Virus record (IMG/VR): IMGVR_UViG_3300021057_000274
Location: 310,001 to 374,000 of that record
Strand: one strand, 5' to 3'
Length of the DNA: 64,000 bases
DNA from: a virus
The translations under genes were made by a program, and so were the position numbers. Position 1 is the stretch's first letter. The number at the start of each line of letters is the position of its first letter. The notes below the pieces were generated by a model. That model saw only the letters and a program-made list of their open reading frames with translations. It did not search any database and had not been told where the DNA came from. Shown piece by piece: positions 53,094 to 61,748 of the stretch.

Positions 53094-54245
53094 TTGACCG
53101 ACTTTCACTTCGTGACCCACACCACCGGTGTGGCGATGGTCCGCAACGGACGGCACGCTGTCGTGATGAACGACCAGCCGAACTTTTCGTACGTCATGGA
53201 CGTTCTCCGTAGTCTGAAGGGACTACGCGGCGAGGCCCTCGAAGCCAAGCTCAAGGACCTGGACAAGGTCATGACGGTCGGCGGATTGGTCGAGAGCTTC
53301 GGCCAGCCGAAGGACCACAAGCTCAAGGACTGCCGGGTCTTCGTGGAGAAGGGCAAGCTCTTTTACTCGGAGTACCGCGGCCACAAGCAGGAGCTGCACG
53401 GCGCCCTCGCGGAGAGGATCCTCCAAGACCTCGGGAAGCCGTCCAAGGCGTTCGCGCGGTACGGCGACGCCCTGATGCGGTTCATGCAGAACATCCGCAA
53501 GAACAAGGTCAAGGACATCCGCAACGAGCTGTACGAGTGGCTGATGTCCGGCAAGGCGCCGATCACGTATGACGGTTGCTTCCTGGCGTACAAGAAGGTG
53601 CGGAGCAACTTCATGGACGGCCACACCGGGACGATCGACAACTCGCCCGGCAACGTCGTCAGGATGCAGCAGTCGGAGGTCGACACGAACCGAGAGAACC
53701 ACTGCTCGGTCGGCTTGCACTTTTGCTCGAAGGGGTACCTGGATCACTTCGGCGCCGGCGGCGCCAGCAAGATCGTGATCGTCAAGGTGAACCCGCGGCA
53801 CGTGTTCGCGATCCCGACGGACTACAAGTTCCAGAAGGGTCGGGCCAGCGAGTACTTCGTGGTCGGGGAGTACACCGGCGCGCGAAACACCGATGACGGC
53901 CCGGTCGCGGAGGCATTTAAGGACGCCTTCATCGACGAGGACACGAAGCAAGACGCGATGCCGGACGTCAAGCTGGTCGGGTGGCTCCGGCCAAGCTTGG
54001 AGAACCTGGCCAAGAGCTACGGGCTCCTGACCGATGACGGCAAGGTGCTGATCCTCGAACGTCGCGGTAGGATGGTGCCGGTGAAGCAGGCGGCAAACGG
54101 CAAGTTCGAGGACATCGTCGGAATGCATCAAGCAACCGACGACGGCTTGGATGCGCCAAAGTCGATGTCGCTCCAGACCAAGTCGGTCCGGCAAGCGGTG
54201 CGAGCCGCGATCAACAAGGTGGAGAAGGGGCTCACCACGCGTTAG
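53094..54245 (+). CDS. rIIB: rIIB-like protein, 383 aa
   Basis: Matches rIIB-type proteins: FLAYKKVRSNFMDGHTGTIDNSPG and CSVGLHFCSKGYL are family hallmarks, preceded by a helical N-terminal domain. Longer than T4 rIIB (312 aa). TTG start, 13 nt after GGAGG. It is read from its own promoter and ends at a strong terminator. Confidence 0.88.
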   Translation: MTDFHFVTHTTGVAMVRNGRHAVVMNDQPNFSYVMDVLRSLKGLRGEALEAKLKDLDKVMTVGGLVESFGQPKDHKLKDCRVFVEKGKLFYSEYRGHKQELHGALAERILQDLGKPSKAFARYGDALMRFMQNIRKNKVKDIRNELYEWLMSGKAPITYDGCFLAYKKVRSNFMDGHTGTIDNSPGNVVRMQQSEVDTNRENHCSVGLHFCSKGYLDHFGAGGASKIVIVKVNPRHVFAIPTDYKFQKGRASEYFVVGEYTGARNTDDGPVAEAFKDAFIDEDTKQDAMPDVKLVGWLRPSLENLAKSYGLLTDDGKVLILERRGRMVPVKQAANGKFEDIVGMHQATDDGLDAPKSMSLQTKSVRQAVRAAINKVEKGLTTR

Positions 54246-54300
54246 GTTGAAATCGCCTCCCAACCTGACGTGATCCGGGAAGAAGGTTCCCGGGTCGGTG

Positions 54301-54335
54301 AGGGCGATCGGGCGACCGGTCGCCCTTACTTTTTG
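54301..54335 (+). terminator. Intrinsic terminator after rIIB
   Basis: AGGGCGA (54301-54307) with TCGCCCT (54320-54326), or the nested GGGCGACC/GGTCGCCC, followed by TACTTTTT. Confidence 0.8.
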
Positions 54336-54368
54336 CAATAAATAAGAGAGGCATAAGGAAGAAGACAC

Positions 54369-55010
54369 ATGAGCACGCACATCCTGGCAGTTGACAAGTA
54401 CTACCAGCCGCACCGGTGGATCGGCGTCGAGGAAGCTATGGTCCTCGAGGCGAAAGAGCTCGTCCTGGAGCGCAAGGGCGAAGCGATCTACGTCTACCGC
54501 GGCGGCATCAACGGTAAGACAGGCGAGCAGTCTCGCCTGGAGACCAGCTCGATCATCGTCGTCGACGGAGCTCCGTCAGCGCGCAAGCGCAAGGACCCGG
54601 CGCTGACGAACGCGTCGCTGTTCCAGCGCGACCGCCACATGTGCGCGTACTGCGGTGGCCTCTTCCGCGCGGGTGACCTGACCCGCGACCACATCGTGCC
54701 GACGTCGAAGGGCGGCCGGGACGTGTGGATGAACGTGGTCACGGCATGCCGCGGCTGCAACATGCTCAAGGGAGACTTGATGCCGGGCCAGAAGCTGCAC
54801 GGTTTCAAGGAGGGCAACGTCGGCCCGCAGGGTACCGGCCGCATGGACCCGCTCTACGTCCCGTACGTGCCGTGCCGCGCCGAGCACATGATCTTGAAGA
54901 ATCGCTCGATCAAGGCCGACCAGATGCAGTTCTTGCTGGGCCTGGTCTTGAACGAGAAGTCTAGGATCTTCAAGTACGCGGAGGAGCTGATGAAGGGCAT
55001 GCGTGCGTAA
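54369..55010 (+). CDS. HNH endonuclease, 213 aa
   Basis: A cellular-type HNH nuclease: the N-terminal domain (ILAVDKYYQPHRWIGVEEAMVL) resembles the 'N.sYePl..v..rrAv.L' module of bacterial HNH proteins. The HNH core follows with MCAYCGGLF, LTRDHIVPTSKGG and ACRGCNMLKGD (two zinc CxxC knuckles, catalytic H in DHI, N). Could be a homing-type or a DNA-packaging-related nuclease. Its own unit sits between two terminator-like hairpins. Confidence 0.8.
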   Translation: MSTHILAVDKYYQPHRWIGVEEAMVLEAKELVLERKGEAIYVYRGGINGKTGEQSRLETSSIIVVDGAPSARKRKDPALTNASLFQRDRHMCAYCGGLFRAGDLTRDHIVPTSKGGRDVWMNVVTACRGCNMLKGDLMPGQKLHGFKEGNVGPQGTGRMDPLYVPYVPCRAEHMILKNRSIKADQMQFLLGLVLNEKSRIFKYAEELMKGMRA

Positions 55011-55031
55011 GATCCCCGCTAGTCGGGCTTG

Positions 55032-55066
55032 GAGGCCGTGGGCGCGAGCTCACGGCCTCGCTTCAT
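55032..55066 (+). terminator. Terminator-like hairpin after the HNH gene
   Basis: GAGGCCGTG (55032-55040) and CACGGCCTC (55051-55059) with a 10-nt loop, followed by GCTTCATT. Confidence 0.65.
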
Positions 55067-55085
55067 TGGTAAGCCACTTCGTGAC

Positions 55086-55109
55086 CTCCCTGACGTATAC
55101 GTCAGGGAG
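55086..55109. repeat. Perfect 24-bp palindrome
   Basis: CTCCCTGACGTA and its exact reverse complement abut with no loop. It lies in a 319-base stretch (55011-55329) without a sizeable gene. A dimeric protein site or a cruciform/hairpin is possible. Confidence 0.7.
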
Positions 55110-55210
55110 CCGGAGTTGCGACCAGCAAAAGCGAAGTTCAAGAGGTTCAAGCTTGACACGAGGTACGCTCATCACCGCAGTGAGGGACTGACTCACCGCA
55201 GAAACAAGGG

Positions 55211-55257
55211 CACCAAACTCCAAATTGGTGTACAATCGCGTGAATCTGTGTTAAGAT
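55211..55257 (+). promoter_or_regulatory. Promoter with operator-like repeat
   Basis: TGTACA (55229-55234), 17 bases, TAAGAT (55252-55257). Arms CACCAA (55211-55216) and TTGGTG (55225-55230) overlap the -35. Confidence 0.55.
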
Positions 55258-55296
55258 TCTCTAACTTCAACGAATCTTGAGCGAAAGGAGCAGAGA

Positions 55297-55308
55297 ATGA
55301 AGCATTAG
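55297..55308 (+). CDS. Three-codon minigene (Met-Lys-His-stop)
   Basis: ATG AAG CAT TAG is preceded by an AAAGGAG site 8 bases upstream and sits 21 bases before the next gene's start. Such minigenes can tie up peptidyl-tRNA or couple translation. Function is inferred. Confidence 0.4.
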   Translation: MKH

Positions 55309-55329
55309 ATACCTTAACGAGGAGATCTA

Positions 55330-55623
55330 ATGTCTCGCACTCTGCACCACGGCCTCAAGGCCAAGATCCGCCGCTTCGGGTTCGGCTACCGTCCGACCGG
55401 CTGGTATGACATCGGCGGCGAAGAGTTCCCCGCCCCGCCCAAGCGCCCTCGCCGCGGCCCTCGCGCCGTCAGCATCAAGGGCGGCGGCAACTTCCACTAC
55501 CGTCTCCACCTCCCCGAGGCGACCGCTCGCGCCCTCTCTCGCGAGTTCTGCACTAAAATTCTCAAGGCCGTCGACCTCGACGACCTCCCGCTCTTCCCCG
55601 AGCTCCGCAAGCCGATGGACTGA
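55330..55623 (+). CDS. Basic hypothetical protein, 97 aa
   Basis: ATG with GAGGAG site. Arg/Pro/Gly-rich N-terminal half (APPKRPRRGPRAVSIKGGG) and helical C-terminus. No family recognised. Confidence 0.65.
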   Translation: MSRTLHHGLKAKIRRFGFGYRPTGWYDIGGEEFPAPPKRPRRGPRAVSIKGGGNFHYRLHLPEATARALSREFCTKILKAVDLDDLPLFPELRKPMD

Positions 55624-55640
55624 CTACAAGGGAGGCAAGG

Positions 55641-55850
55641 ATGGCCTTTGACAACTACTACCCGAAGCGCAAGGACTTCAAGCGCGTTTTCAATCGTGCT
55701 CGCCGCGCCGATCGCATCAAGGCGACCGTTCGCGGTTGTCGCAACGGCGGGAGCTGCGATCACTGCCGTCGTAACCGGATGATCGGAGCTCTGCGGCTCA
55801 AGGCCCTCCTGCTTACCCACGATGAGGTGCACGATCTCAAGATCAAGTAG
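55641..55850 (+). CDS. Basic protein with Cys cluster, 69 aa
   Basis: ATG with AAGGGAGG site. KRKDFKRVFNRARRADRIK is strongly basic; C ... CDHCRRN may bind zinc. Possibly a nucleic-acid-binding protein. Confidence 0.6.
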   Translation: MAFDNYYPKRKDFKRVFNRARRADRIKATVRGCRNGGSCDHCRRNRMIGALRLKALLLTHDEVHDLKIK

Positions 55851-55888
55851 AGGTAGGTAACCTTGGACCTCATGGAGCTAAATACTCC

Positions 55889-56941
55889 ATGCTTCTCAGT
55901 GAACTCTTAGACTCCGAGGCCGAGTGGAAATGGCTCAAGCAGAACAACGACGTCTGGAAAGCCGCATTTAAGGTTGATGGACGAGAGTTCGAGCTAGCGA
56001 TCCACGCTTGGCCAGACATCTTTTCAGATCCTAAAAACGAGAATAACCGGTGGGACTTTGAGTTTGTTGACCGAACAGATGACGTCGGAAAAGCCTTCGG
56101 TAACACAGGAAAGATGGATCGTAGCGCGATCACCGTCTTCGCGACGGTGATGAAGATCGTGCGAGAGTTCATCGAGGAGAAGCGTCCAAACCGGATCTCG
56201 TTCACGGGGAATAAGGCAAAGAAGCGCGACAAGCTCTATCTCACTCTGATCAGAGCGATCGGTAATGACATCAAAAAGCTCGGATACAAGATCGAGCATC
56301 GCCCAGATGATCTTGAGAAGAACGGCTTTATGGCCGCTGACGTTTTCACTCTTGTTCGCGAAGGTCATCTTGATGAGGGAGTCAAGGAGCTCATCACGGC
56401 GTTGATCATCGGAGCAGCAGCGATCGGTGGAGTCGACAACGTTGAGGCCGCCAAGAAGAAGCCAGTCGCGGCGAAGACCAAGATCGTCAAGCTGATCCCT
56501 GACCAGAAGCGGCTTCAGAAGCTCTCCGCGGCCGCCGCTCAAAAGTACCAGAAGGCTGATCCTAAGATGATCGTCAAGATCGTCAAGCTCGCCAAGAAGC
56601 ATGAGGATCCGGTCTTCCCGAGAGCCGAGGACATCCTCGCGACGATCGGGGTCGAGAGCAGCTTCAACCCGAAGGCCAAGTCAAACCTTCCAAAAGACCC
56701 CGCGATCGGTCTCATGCAGGTGCGTCCAGAGATCTGGGGGATCTCACCGTCTGAGCTGAGTGACGTTGAGAGCCAGATCAAGCACGGAGTCGTCATTCTC
56801 AAGAAAAAGTACAATCGCTTCAAGGGTGATAAGATCAAGACCATCCACGCTTACAATGTGGGGATCACCGGCGTGCTTCAGGGGCGTCGAAACGAGAACT
56901 ACGTTCAAAAGTGGAATCGAGAGCGGGAGCTTTACACGTGA
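55889..56941 (+). CDS. Capsid-targeted-type protein with C-terminal lytic transglycosylase, 350 aa
   Basis: N-terminus MLLSELLDSE is of the capsid-targeting type. Residues ~15-155 form a domain shared with the 57418 protein (AITVFATVMKIVREFIEEKRPNRI and KKRDKLY). A hydrophobic Ala/Gly stretch (~170-185) and a linker precede the SLT lytic-transglycosylase domain: IGVESSFNPKAKS with the catalytic Glu near 254, AIGLMQV and HAYNVG. It could be a virion-borne wall-cleaving protein delivered on entry. Confidence 0.78.
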   Translation: MLLSELLDSEAEWKWLKQNNDVWKAAFKVDGREFELAIHAWPDIFSDPKNENNRWDFEFVDRTDDVGKAFGNTGKMDRSAITVFATVMKIVREFIEEKRPNRISFTGNKAKKRDKLYLTLIRAIGNDIKKLGYKIEHRPDDLEKNGFMAADVFTLVREGHLDEGVKELITALIIGAAAIGGVDNVEAAKKKPVAAKTKIVKLIPDQKRLQKLSAAAAQKYQKADPKMIVKIVKLAKKHEDPVFPRAEDILATIGVESSFNPKAKSNLPKDPAIGLMQVRPEIWGISPSELSDVESQIKHGVVILKKKYNRFKGDKIKTIHAYNVGITGVLQGRRNENYVQKWNRERELYT

Positions 56942-57417
56942 AGTTGACGGAGTTTTGCCAGGAGATCGGTGAAGAGGTAGTTGAGGTCGTCGAGGCGGTT
57001 GAGGACATCGTCGGTGACATCTGTGAGGAGCAGCTCGACGAGAAGAGCATCATGCAGGTGATCGCCGCGCTGCTGATCGGCACGGCGTCATTCACGATCA
57101 GGGCGGAGGAACAAGAGAAGGCCGAGGCCGTCATCCAGCAGCTTAACCTCTCGAAGGCTGACCTCGAGTGGATCCGTGAGATGAACAAGAAGGCCAACGA
57201 GAAGATCCTCCCGACCAATGACTCGGCCGAGGAGCTTGCTCGTAAGATAAAGGAGCTCTACAAGATCGGCGGGTTCTCCTTCAAGAGCCGAGGGCTTAGC
57301 ATGCCCCTGGTGAAGGACAAGGACGAGGAGGTCAGCGTGCGCATCGGCAAGAATCCCGTGCAAGGACTTCCTAACGCTGGCAAGGGCATCGGCATCAACT
57401 ACAAGAAGACGTTTTAG
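56938..57417 (+). CDS. Capsid-targeted-type protein, 159 aa
   Basis: GTG 56938 in a GTGA overlap; the frame from 56911 is not used. N-terminus MKLTEFCQEIGEE, then a possible membrane-seeking helix (IMQVIAALLIGTASF) like the one in the preceding protein. Lys/Glu-rich helices follow. Function unknown. Confidence 0.6.
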   Translation: MKLTEFCQEIGEEVVEVVEAVEDIVGDICEEQLDEKSIMQVIAALLIGTASFTIRAEEQEKAEAVIQQLNLSKADLEWIREMNKKANEKILPTNDSAEELARKIKELYKIGGFSFKSRGLSMPLVKDKDEEVSVRIGKNPVQGLPNAGKGIGINYKKTF

Positions 57418-57891
57418 ATGCATCTGCATGAGCTACTCGACTCTAAGGTGCCCTGGCGCTGGACCCACAAGGGGCACGTCTTGCGCGGTGCCGAGTTTGA
57501 GATCGGCGGCAAAAAGTTCATCGTAGATCTAGTTCGTGTCGTGGGGCTTAACACCGATCGCTGGAAGGTCTCCTTTGCACAGATCATCAAGATGATGACT
57601 GGCAAAGATGAGCCGTTCTACTTAAACATGCACAACATGAAGAGAGAAGCGATACAAGTTTTCGCGACGGTCATCAAGGTCATCGAGGACTTCATTCATG
57701 AGGTGAAACCAGATGAGATTAGCTTCGTCGGTTATAAGCATGACAAGAGGGACAAGCTCTACTCCCTCTTTCTAGAGAAGTTCAAGCCCAAGCTCCAGCA
57801 AGCTGGATACAAGGTCTCCTCCAACGCTCCAGAGAACTGGGATGACGAAGTCACTTTTTCTATAGTGAAGGACAAGGATCCAGCTAAATAG
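57418..57891 (+). CDS. Capsid-targeted-type protein, paralogue of 55889 N-domain, 157 aa
   Basis: N-terminus MHLHELLDSKVPW parallels MLLSELLDSEAEW of the lytic-transglycosylase protein. The body shares AIQVFATVIKVIEDFIHEVKP and KRDKLYSLF with it, so this is a copy lacking the SLT domain. Confidence 0.7.
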   Translation: MHLHELLDSKVPWRWTHKGHVLRGAEFEIGGKKFIVDLVRVVGLNTDRWKVSFAQIIKMMTGKDEPFYLNMHNMKREAIQVFATVIKVIEDFIHEVKPDEISFVGYKHDKRDKLYSLFLEKFKPKLQQAGYKVSSNAPENWDDEVTFSIVKDKDPAK

Positions 57892-57895
57892 GTTC

Positions 57896-58486
57896 ATGCC
57901 GGACCTACTTACCGCTGACATCCTCTTGAAGGTGATGCCGAACGTCAAGACGCGGATCGACTCCAAGAACCCGAAGTCGAAGACGCGCCTCGAGGTTTTT
58001 CTTGAGCCGCTCAACATCACGCTTGAGGCCTTCGAGATCAACACTCCGCGGCGCGCCGCGATGTTCCTCGCCCAGGTCGCCCACGAGTCGGGAGAGTTTC
58101 GCTACCTGGCCGAGCTCGCCGACGGCGTCGCGTACGACACCGGAAAGCTGGCTGAGAACCTAGGCAACACTCCTGGAGCGGACGGTGACGGTCAAAAGTA
58201 TCGTGGGCGCGGCTTGATCCAGATCACCGGCGCGGCGAACTACAAGGAGTGCTCGATCGCGCTCTTCAGAGATCCTGACTTTCTCCTCACGAACCCCGAG
58301 GTGCTCGAGAAGCCCCTCCACGCGTGCCGCTCGGCGGGTTGGTTCTGGAAGTGGAAGAAGCTCAACGCTTGCGCTGACGCCGATGACTTTCTCAAGTGCA
58401 CGAAGATCATCAACGGCGGGACGAACGGTCTTGACGATCGTAAGATGTACTGGGAGCGCGCCAAGCGGGAGCTGAAGGTCACTTAA
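57896..58486 (+). CDS. GH19 (chitinase-class) endolysin, 196 aa
   Basis: Phage-type GH19 muramidase/endolysin: AAMFLAQVAHESGEFRYLAEL holds the catalytic Glu, and YRGRGLIQITGAANYKE is the family hallmark. No signal peptide, so a holin or other export route is needed. Length is typical for single-domain GH19 lysins. Confidence 0.88.
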   Translation: MPDLLTADILLKVMPNVKTRIDSKNPKSKTRLEVFLEPLNITLEAFEINTPRRAAMFLAQVAHESGEFRYLAELADGVAYDTGKLAENLGNTPGADGDGQKYRGRGLIQITGAANYKECSIALFRDPDFLLTNPEVLEKPLHACRSAGWFWKWKKLNACADADDFLKCTKIINGGTNGLDDRKMYWERAKRELKVT

Positions 58487-58722
58487 TGGACTTCAAAGCC
58501 TTCGTCATCCAAGAAGCAAGGGATCCGCTCGTCATCACCGACTTCGGCGTAGCCACCGACGTGGAGCACCAGGGCAAAGTGATCACCACGATCCCCCGTT
58601 ACGGCGTGTGGACCGTGGCCAGCAACGAGCTTCAGCGAGTGATCGACACCGGTGACGACCTCGAGGCTCTCAAGGTGAAGCACGGGATCACGTCTGATCC
58701 TATCAAGCTAGGAAAGAGGTGA
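58486..58722 (+). CDS. Capsid-targeted-type protein, 78 aa
   Basis: Starts on the last base of the endolysin stop. N-terminus MDFKAFVIQEARD fits the capsid-targeting pattern with a (V/I)xxE-A cleavage site. A small beta-rich remainder. Confidence 0.6.
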   Translation: MDFKAFVIQEARDPLVITDFGVATDVEHQGKVITTIPRYGVWTVASNELQRVIDTGDDLEALKVKHGITSDPIKLGKR

Positions 58723-58724
58723 CC

Positions 58725-58991
58725 ATGGACTTACTTCGAGAGCTGATCAATCTCCGCGAGGTAGAGGAGAAGAAGCCAGATAAGCCCGCCGAGAAGCTTA
58801 GAGCTCGCCCTGACGCGGTCAACTTCAAGGAGCTCGAGGGTGAGACGATCACGAATGTCAAGTATGGTTCGCCCCACTATCCTCGTGCTGGAAGTTATGG
58901 CGCCGTCACGATCACCACGAAGTCGGGGAAGGAGTTCGTGCTCACCCAGGGCTTCGGTGAGGTTAACCTTTCGAAACTCATTCCGCTATGA
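58725..58991 (+). CDS. Capsid-targeted-type protein, 88 aa
   Basis: ATG 58725 (GTG 58719 also possible). N-terminus MDLLRELINLREVEE. A linker and a beta domain (SYGAVTITTKSGKEFVLTQGFG) follow. Confidence 0.55.
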   Translation: MDLLRELINLREVEEKKPDKPAEKLRARPDAVNFKELEGETITNVKYGSPHYPRAGSYGAVTITTKSGKEFVLTQGFGEVNLSKLIPL

Positions 58992-59182
58992 TCTTCAAGA
59001 GCTTTCTAGCAGAGACGTTCGGCGAGACCGTCCTGAAGCAGATCCCGCAGCAAAAGCAGCGGCAAGACGCGCTGAACGACCAGCTCAAGGATCTCTACGG
59101 CGTCGCGAATCGTCTCGGGATGTATGACGCGGCCGACTACTTGAGGACGATCTTGGTCAAGGCCGGGGAGATGGCGCGATGA
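58988..59182 (+). CDS. Capsid-targeted-type protein, 64 aa
   Basis: ATGA overlap. N-terminus MIFKSFLAETFGE is close to the T4 internal-protein leader. Helical remainder. Confidence 0.6.
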   Translation: MIFKSFLAETFGETVLKQIPQQKQRQDALNDQLKDLYGVANRLGMYDAADYLRTILVKAGEMAR

Positions 59183-59478
59183 AGCTCTTGCAAGAGTTGC
59201 TCGAGATTCTCTCAGAGGCGATCGTCGAGCCAGAGCTCACCCGTAAGGCTGAGCTTCACCACGGCACGCAAGACTACTTCATCGGCGTAGACGCGTTCAA
59301 GAACGCCCTCGAGAAGAGCGACCTGCCCGAGGATGTCAAGGCTGACGTGATCGACGAGATCTACAAGCATGACTTGCGTCAGCTGAACTACACGATCATC
59401 TATCAGCTCTGTCAAGACGCCGGGCATGAGGAGCATCTCGGCAAGATCATCAAGTTAGCAGGCTTTCGCAAGCACTAA
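59179..59478 (+). CDS. Capsid-targeted-type protein, 99 aa
   Basis: ATGA overlap. N-terminus MKLLQELLEILSEAIVE. Helical, acidic; no family recognised. Confidence 0.55.
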   Translation: MKLLQELLEILSEAIVEPELTRKAELHHGTQDYFIGVDAFKNALEKSDLPEDVKADVIDEIYKHDLRQLNYTIIYQLCQDAGHEEHLGKIIKLAGFRKH

Positions 59479-59489
59479 CTCAAAAGCAG

Positions 59490-59518
59490 TGTACTTCTGA
59501 GAGAGTTTGAGTTAAAAT
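59490..59518 (+). promoter_or_regulatory. Promoter
   Basis: TGTACT (59490-59495), 17 bases, TAAAAT (59513-59518). The -10 and next bases (GAGTTAAAATTCTCTTAT) are nearly identical to the promoter at 13113. Confidence 0.75.
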
Positions 59519-59553
59519 TCTCTTATCCCATCCAGCAAGGTCATCTCCCAAGC

Positions 59554-59931
59554 ATGTTCTTTGTTGAGGCCCGGTACCCGTACGAGAGCAACGCCGTTTT
59601 GGGCGGTCGCTCTACCCTCGAGGCCGCCGTCGCTCTGGCGGAGAAGTGTGCCCGTGACCAGCGCTTCATGCACTATGACCAGATCGCGGTCATCGAGATT
59701 CCGTCCGAGGACTTCGACACCGGCTACTTGACCGGAGCCTGGGGCATGGACGAGTACGTCGGCCCGCGGACGGTGCACTGCATCGACGTCGAGCAGTACC
59801 TGCGCCTCGTTGACCACGAGGCCTTCGAGGCCGAGGAGGCGTCGGGCCGTGAGTACGACGCGCTCGCAGTGTTCGGCTGCTTCGGCGGGAAGGCCGACTA
59901 CCGGAAGACCACCGGAAAGAGGGCAAGCTGA
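59554..59931 (+). CDS. Hypothetical protein, 125 aa
   Basis: ATG 59554, about 30 nt after the predicted transcript start, with an AGCAAGG site. Alpha/beta protein with several aromatic residues. No family recognised. Confidence 0.6.
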   Translation: MFFVEARYPYESNAVLGGRSTLEAAVALAEKCARDQRFMHYDQIAVIEIPSEDFDTGYLTGAWGMDEYVGPRTVHCIDVEQYLRLVDHEAFEAEEASGREYDALAVFGCFGGKADYRKTTGKRAS

Positions 59932-60110
59932 GAGAGCAGACAGGTTGGTTAGTCTGTGACAAGCATGTTTGCTTGTATGACGAGCGCACGAAGCTACATC
60001 GCTGCGTGAAGCACGGGGCGATCTTGGGATACCGTCACTGGTTGACGGGACTGACCCGTCAAGAAGCTCGCAAGAGATTGAACGAGGATCGAGATGCTCA
60101 AGGGCGTTGA
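59928..60110 (+). CDS. Small Cys/His protein with probable CTG start, 60 aa
   Basis: The open frame begins at CTG 59928, overlapping the previous stop as CTGA, in the place where this phage normally uses GTGA or ATGA. An AAAGAGGG site precedes it. The product has CDKHVC and HRCVKHG, a likely zinc knuckle. The first standard in-frame start (TTG at codon 16) would remove part of the knuckle. Confidence 0.5.
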   Translation: MREQTGWLVCDKHVCLYDERTKLHRCVKHGAILGYRHWLTGLTRQEARKRLNEDRDAQGR

Positions 60111-60252
60111 ACGTACCCGAGGTTGTTGGTTCGGCTCTGGTAACTCTGGGCGCCGTGGGCGTCGGCAGCTAGAGCGTAAGCTCCGCCGTGCAGGTAAGCG
60201 GCATCTCCGTCGATCGGATCTGGCTCGTGAGCTGAGCGTTAGTCTAGCATGA
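60094..60252 (+). CDS. Small very basic protein, 52 aa
   Basis: ATG 60094 overlaps both neighbours (ATGA at its end). Arg/Gly-rich (SGRRGRRQLERKLRRAGKR). Probably RNA or DNA binding. Confidence 0.5.
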   Translation: MLKGVERTRGCWFGSGNSGRRGRRQLERKLRRAGKRHLRRSDLARELSVSLA

Positions 60253-60599
60253 ACCTCAAGCCCTGCCCCTTCTGCGAGTCAGTCGCCGAATTTGTTCCGG
60301 CCGATAGCGTCGACGGAGCTATGATCGGTTGCTCAAATCGGAAGTGTCCCGCGTTTCTGCTTCTCCTCGTTGAGCCCGGTGACACGGTCGAGCGCAACGT
60401 TGAGCTCTGGAACAATCGGACAGAGAAGAAGCTGAAGGCCGCTGAGAAGATCTGTCGTGACGCCGCTGAGCGACTAGGGAAGGCGGCCTCGGAAGAATGG
60501 GCGAGCCATGACGTTGAGGCGGCTAACATCAGGCAAGCTCAGAGCAGTCTCGCGTCACAGCTCGCTGATGGAATTCGAGCCCTCATTCGCGATGGCTAA
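60249..60599 (+). CDS. Lar-like (restriction alleviation family) zinc-ribbon protein, 116 aa
   Basis: N-terminal LKPCPFCESVAEF, then GCSNRKCPAF and VELWNNR, match the Lar/PF14354 zinc ribbon ('LkPCPFCG ... v.C..C.a ... a.e.WN.R'). The C-terminal half is a helical extension not seen in the short Lar. Lar eases type I restriction in Rac-prophage E. coli; most homologues are uncharacterised. Confidence 0.7.
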   Translation: MNLKPCPFCESVAEFVPADSVDGAMIGCSNRKCPAFLLLLVEPGDTVERNVELWNNRTEKKLKAAEKICRDAAERLGKAASEEWASHDVEAANIRQAQSSLASQLADGIRALIRDG

Positions 60600-60840
60600 G
60601 TGTCCCACCTGCGGAGCACCTGTCGCTAGGCCGGGCGGCGGCCCAGATGCCCAGTTCATATTCAAGAAGAAGCCGGTGCGCCGGCGCGCCGCGGCGCCGA
60701 AATTCGAAACTCTAGAACGCACTCGTGAACGCTTCGAGCAGTGGTTCAAGATGGACCTGTTCGGAGGCGAGCGCGACATGACGTTGAAGCATCAGCTTTG
60801 GACGGCGTGGCAGGTGGCTCACCTTGGTAGGTCTGGCTAG
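60592..60840 (+). CDS. Small zinc-ribbon protein, 82 aa
   Basis: ATG 60592 in an ATGGCTAA overlap with the Lar-like gene. Single CPTCGAP knuckle, a basic linker, then a helical end with Trp residues (HQLWTAWQVAHLG). Confidence 0.6.
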   Translation: MAKCPTCGAPVARPGGGPDAQFIFKKKPVRRRAAAPKFETLERTRERFEQWFKMDLFGGERDMTLKHQLWTAWQVAHLGRSG

Positions 60841-60845
60841 GCTTC

Positions 60846-61391
60846 ATGACTTGGCGTAAGCCGCTGAAGCTTAGGCTCGTTGAGACGAGCGACGGCGAGT
60901 CTTTCAAGATCTTCTCAAAGGACACGACTGGCGTTCCGGTCGGGAGTCATCCAGGAGCGTTCGGAGTCGTCCGAAAGCACCACGTCCACGAGGGCGTCGA
61001 CCTCTACGCGCCAGTGGGCACGCCTGTTTACGCGGTAGAGTCAGGTGCGGTCGTCAGAGTGCTGCCGATGACCGGTCCAGCCGCAGGGTCACCGTGGTGG
61101 TTCGACACGAAGGCGGTGATGGTCGAGGGGCGGTCTGGAGTCGTCGTCTACGGAGAGATCTCTCCTGCGGTACAAGAAGGGCGAGTGATCTTCGCAGGTG
61201 ACGTCGTCGGACACGTCATCCGTGTCCTTCGCCATGACAAGGGGCGCCCGACCAGCATGCTTCACCTCGAGCTCCATCGCATGGGCTCGCGCAGCTGTCT
61301 GGACTGGAATCTGCCCCCGGCGAAGCCGCCCGAGCAGCTGCTCGATCCTACGCCGCACCTGTTGCAGATCTGCCGCAGGCATCGTAAATAG
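60846..61391 (+). CDS. M23-family metallopeptidase, 181 aa
   Basis: LytM/M23 zinc endopeptidase fold: HEGVDLYAPVGTPVYAVESG supplies the first HxxxD zinc ligands (H48, D52), and MLHLELHRMG the HxH. It would cut peptide cross-links in peptidoglycan. No signal peptide; it may be a virion or lysis protein together with the GH19 lysin and the lytic transglycosylase. Confidence 0.82.
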   Translation: MTWRKPLKLRLVETSDGESFKIFSKDTTGVPVGSHPGAFGVVRKHHVHEGVDLYAPVGTPVYAVESGAVVRVLPMTGPAAGSPWWFDTKAVMVEGRSGVVVYGEISPAVQEGRVIFAGDVVGHVIRVLRHDKGRPTSMLHLELHRMGSRSCLDWNLPPAKPPEQLLDPTPHLLQICRRHRK

Positions 61392-61412
61392 CTCTTTATC
61401 GGAGATCACCAC

Positions 61413-61748
61413 GTGGAATTCAAGAACTTTCTGAGAGAGGCTAAGATCGACCACGACGAGCTGATCAAGAAGGGCGTCGAGGCCTTTAGAGCCGTCGCGA
61501 AGTACCTCACAAAAAAGTTCCCCAAATCAGAAGACGGATGGACCGACGAGGCCTTCTTCGACCCGAAGACCGAGTGCTGGTACACTTACGAGTACGTCAG
61601 CATGAAGTCTGGAGATGAGGTTTTCCTCTACCTCAAGACCGACCCTAGCGGAAAGGTTGAAGAGGTTAACGAGTTCACAGACGCTCAAGTTAAGTCTTGG
61701 GTGACCGATGATGATCTGATCGCAGAGATCACCGAGCAACTGCCGTGA
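61413..61748 (+). CDS. Capsid-targeted-type protein, 111 aa
   Basis: GTG start. N-terminus MEFKNFLREAKID is a near-perfect T4-type targeting peptide with an LxxE-A site. The body (YTYEYVSMKSGDEVFLYLK) is alpha/beta and acidic. Function unknown. Confidence 0.65.
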   Translation: MEFKNFLREAKIDHDELIKKGVEAFRAVAKYLTKKFPKSEDGWTDEAFFDPKTECWYTYEYVSMKSGDEVFLYLKTDPSGKVEEVNEFTDAQVKSWVTDDDLIAEITEQLP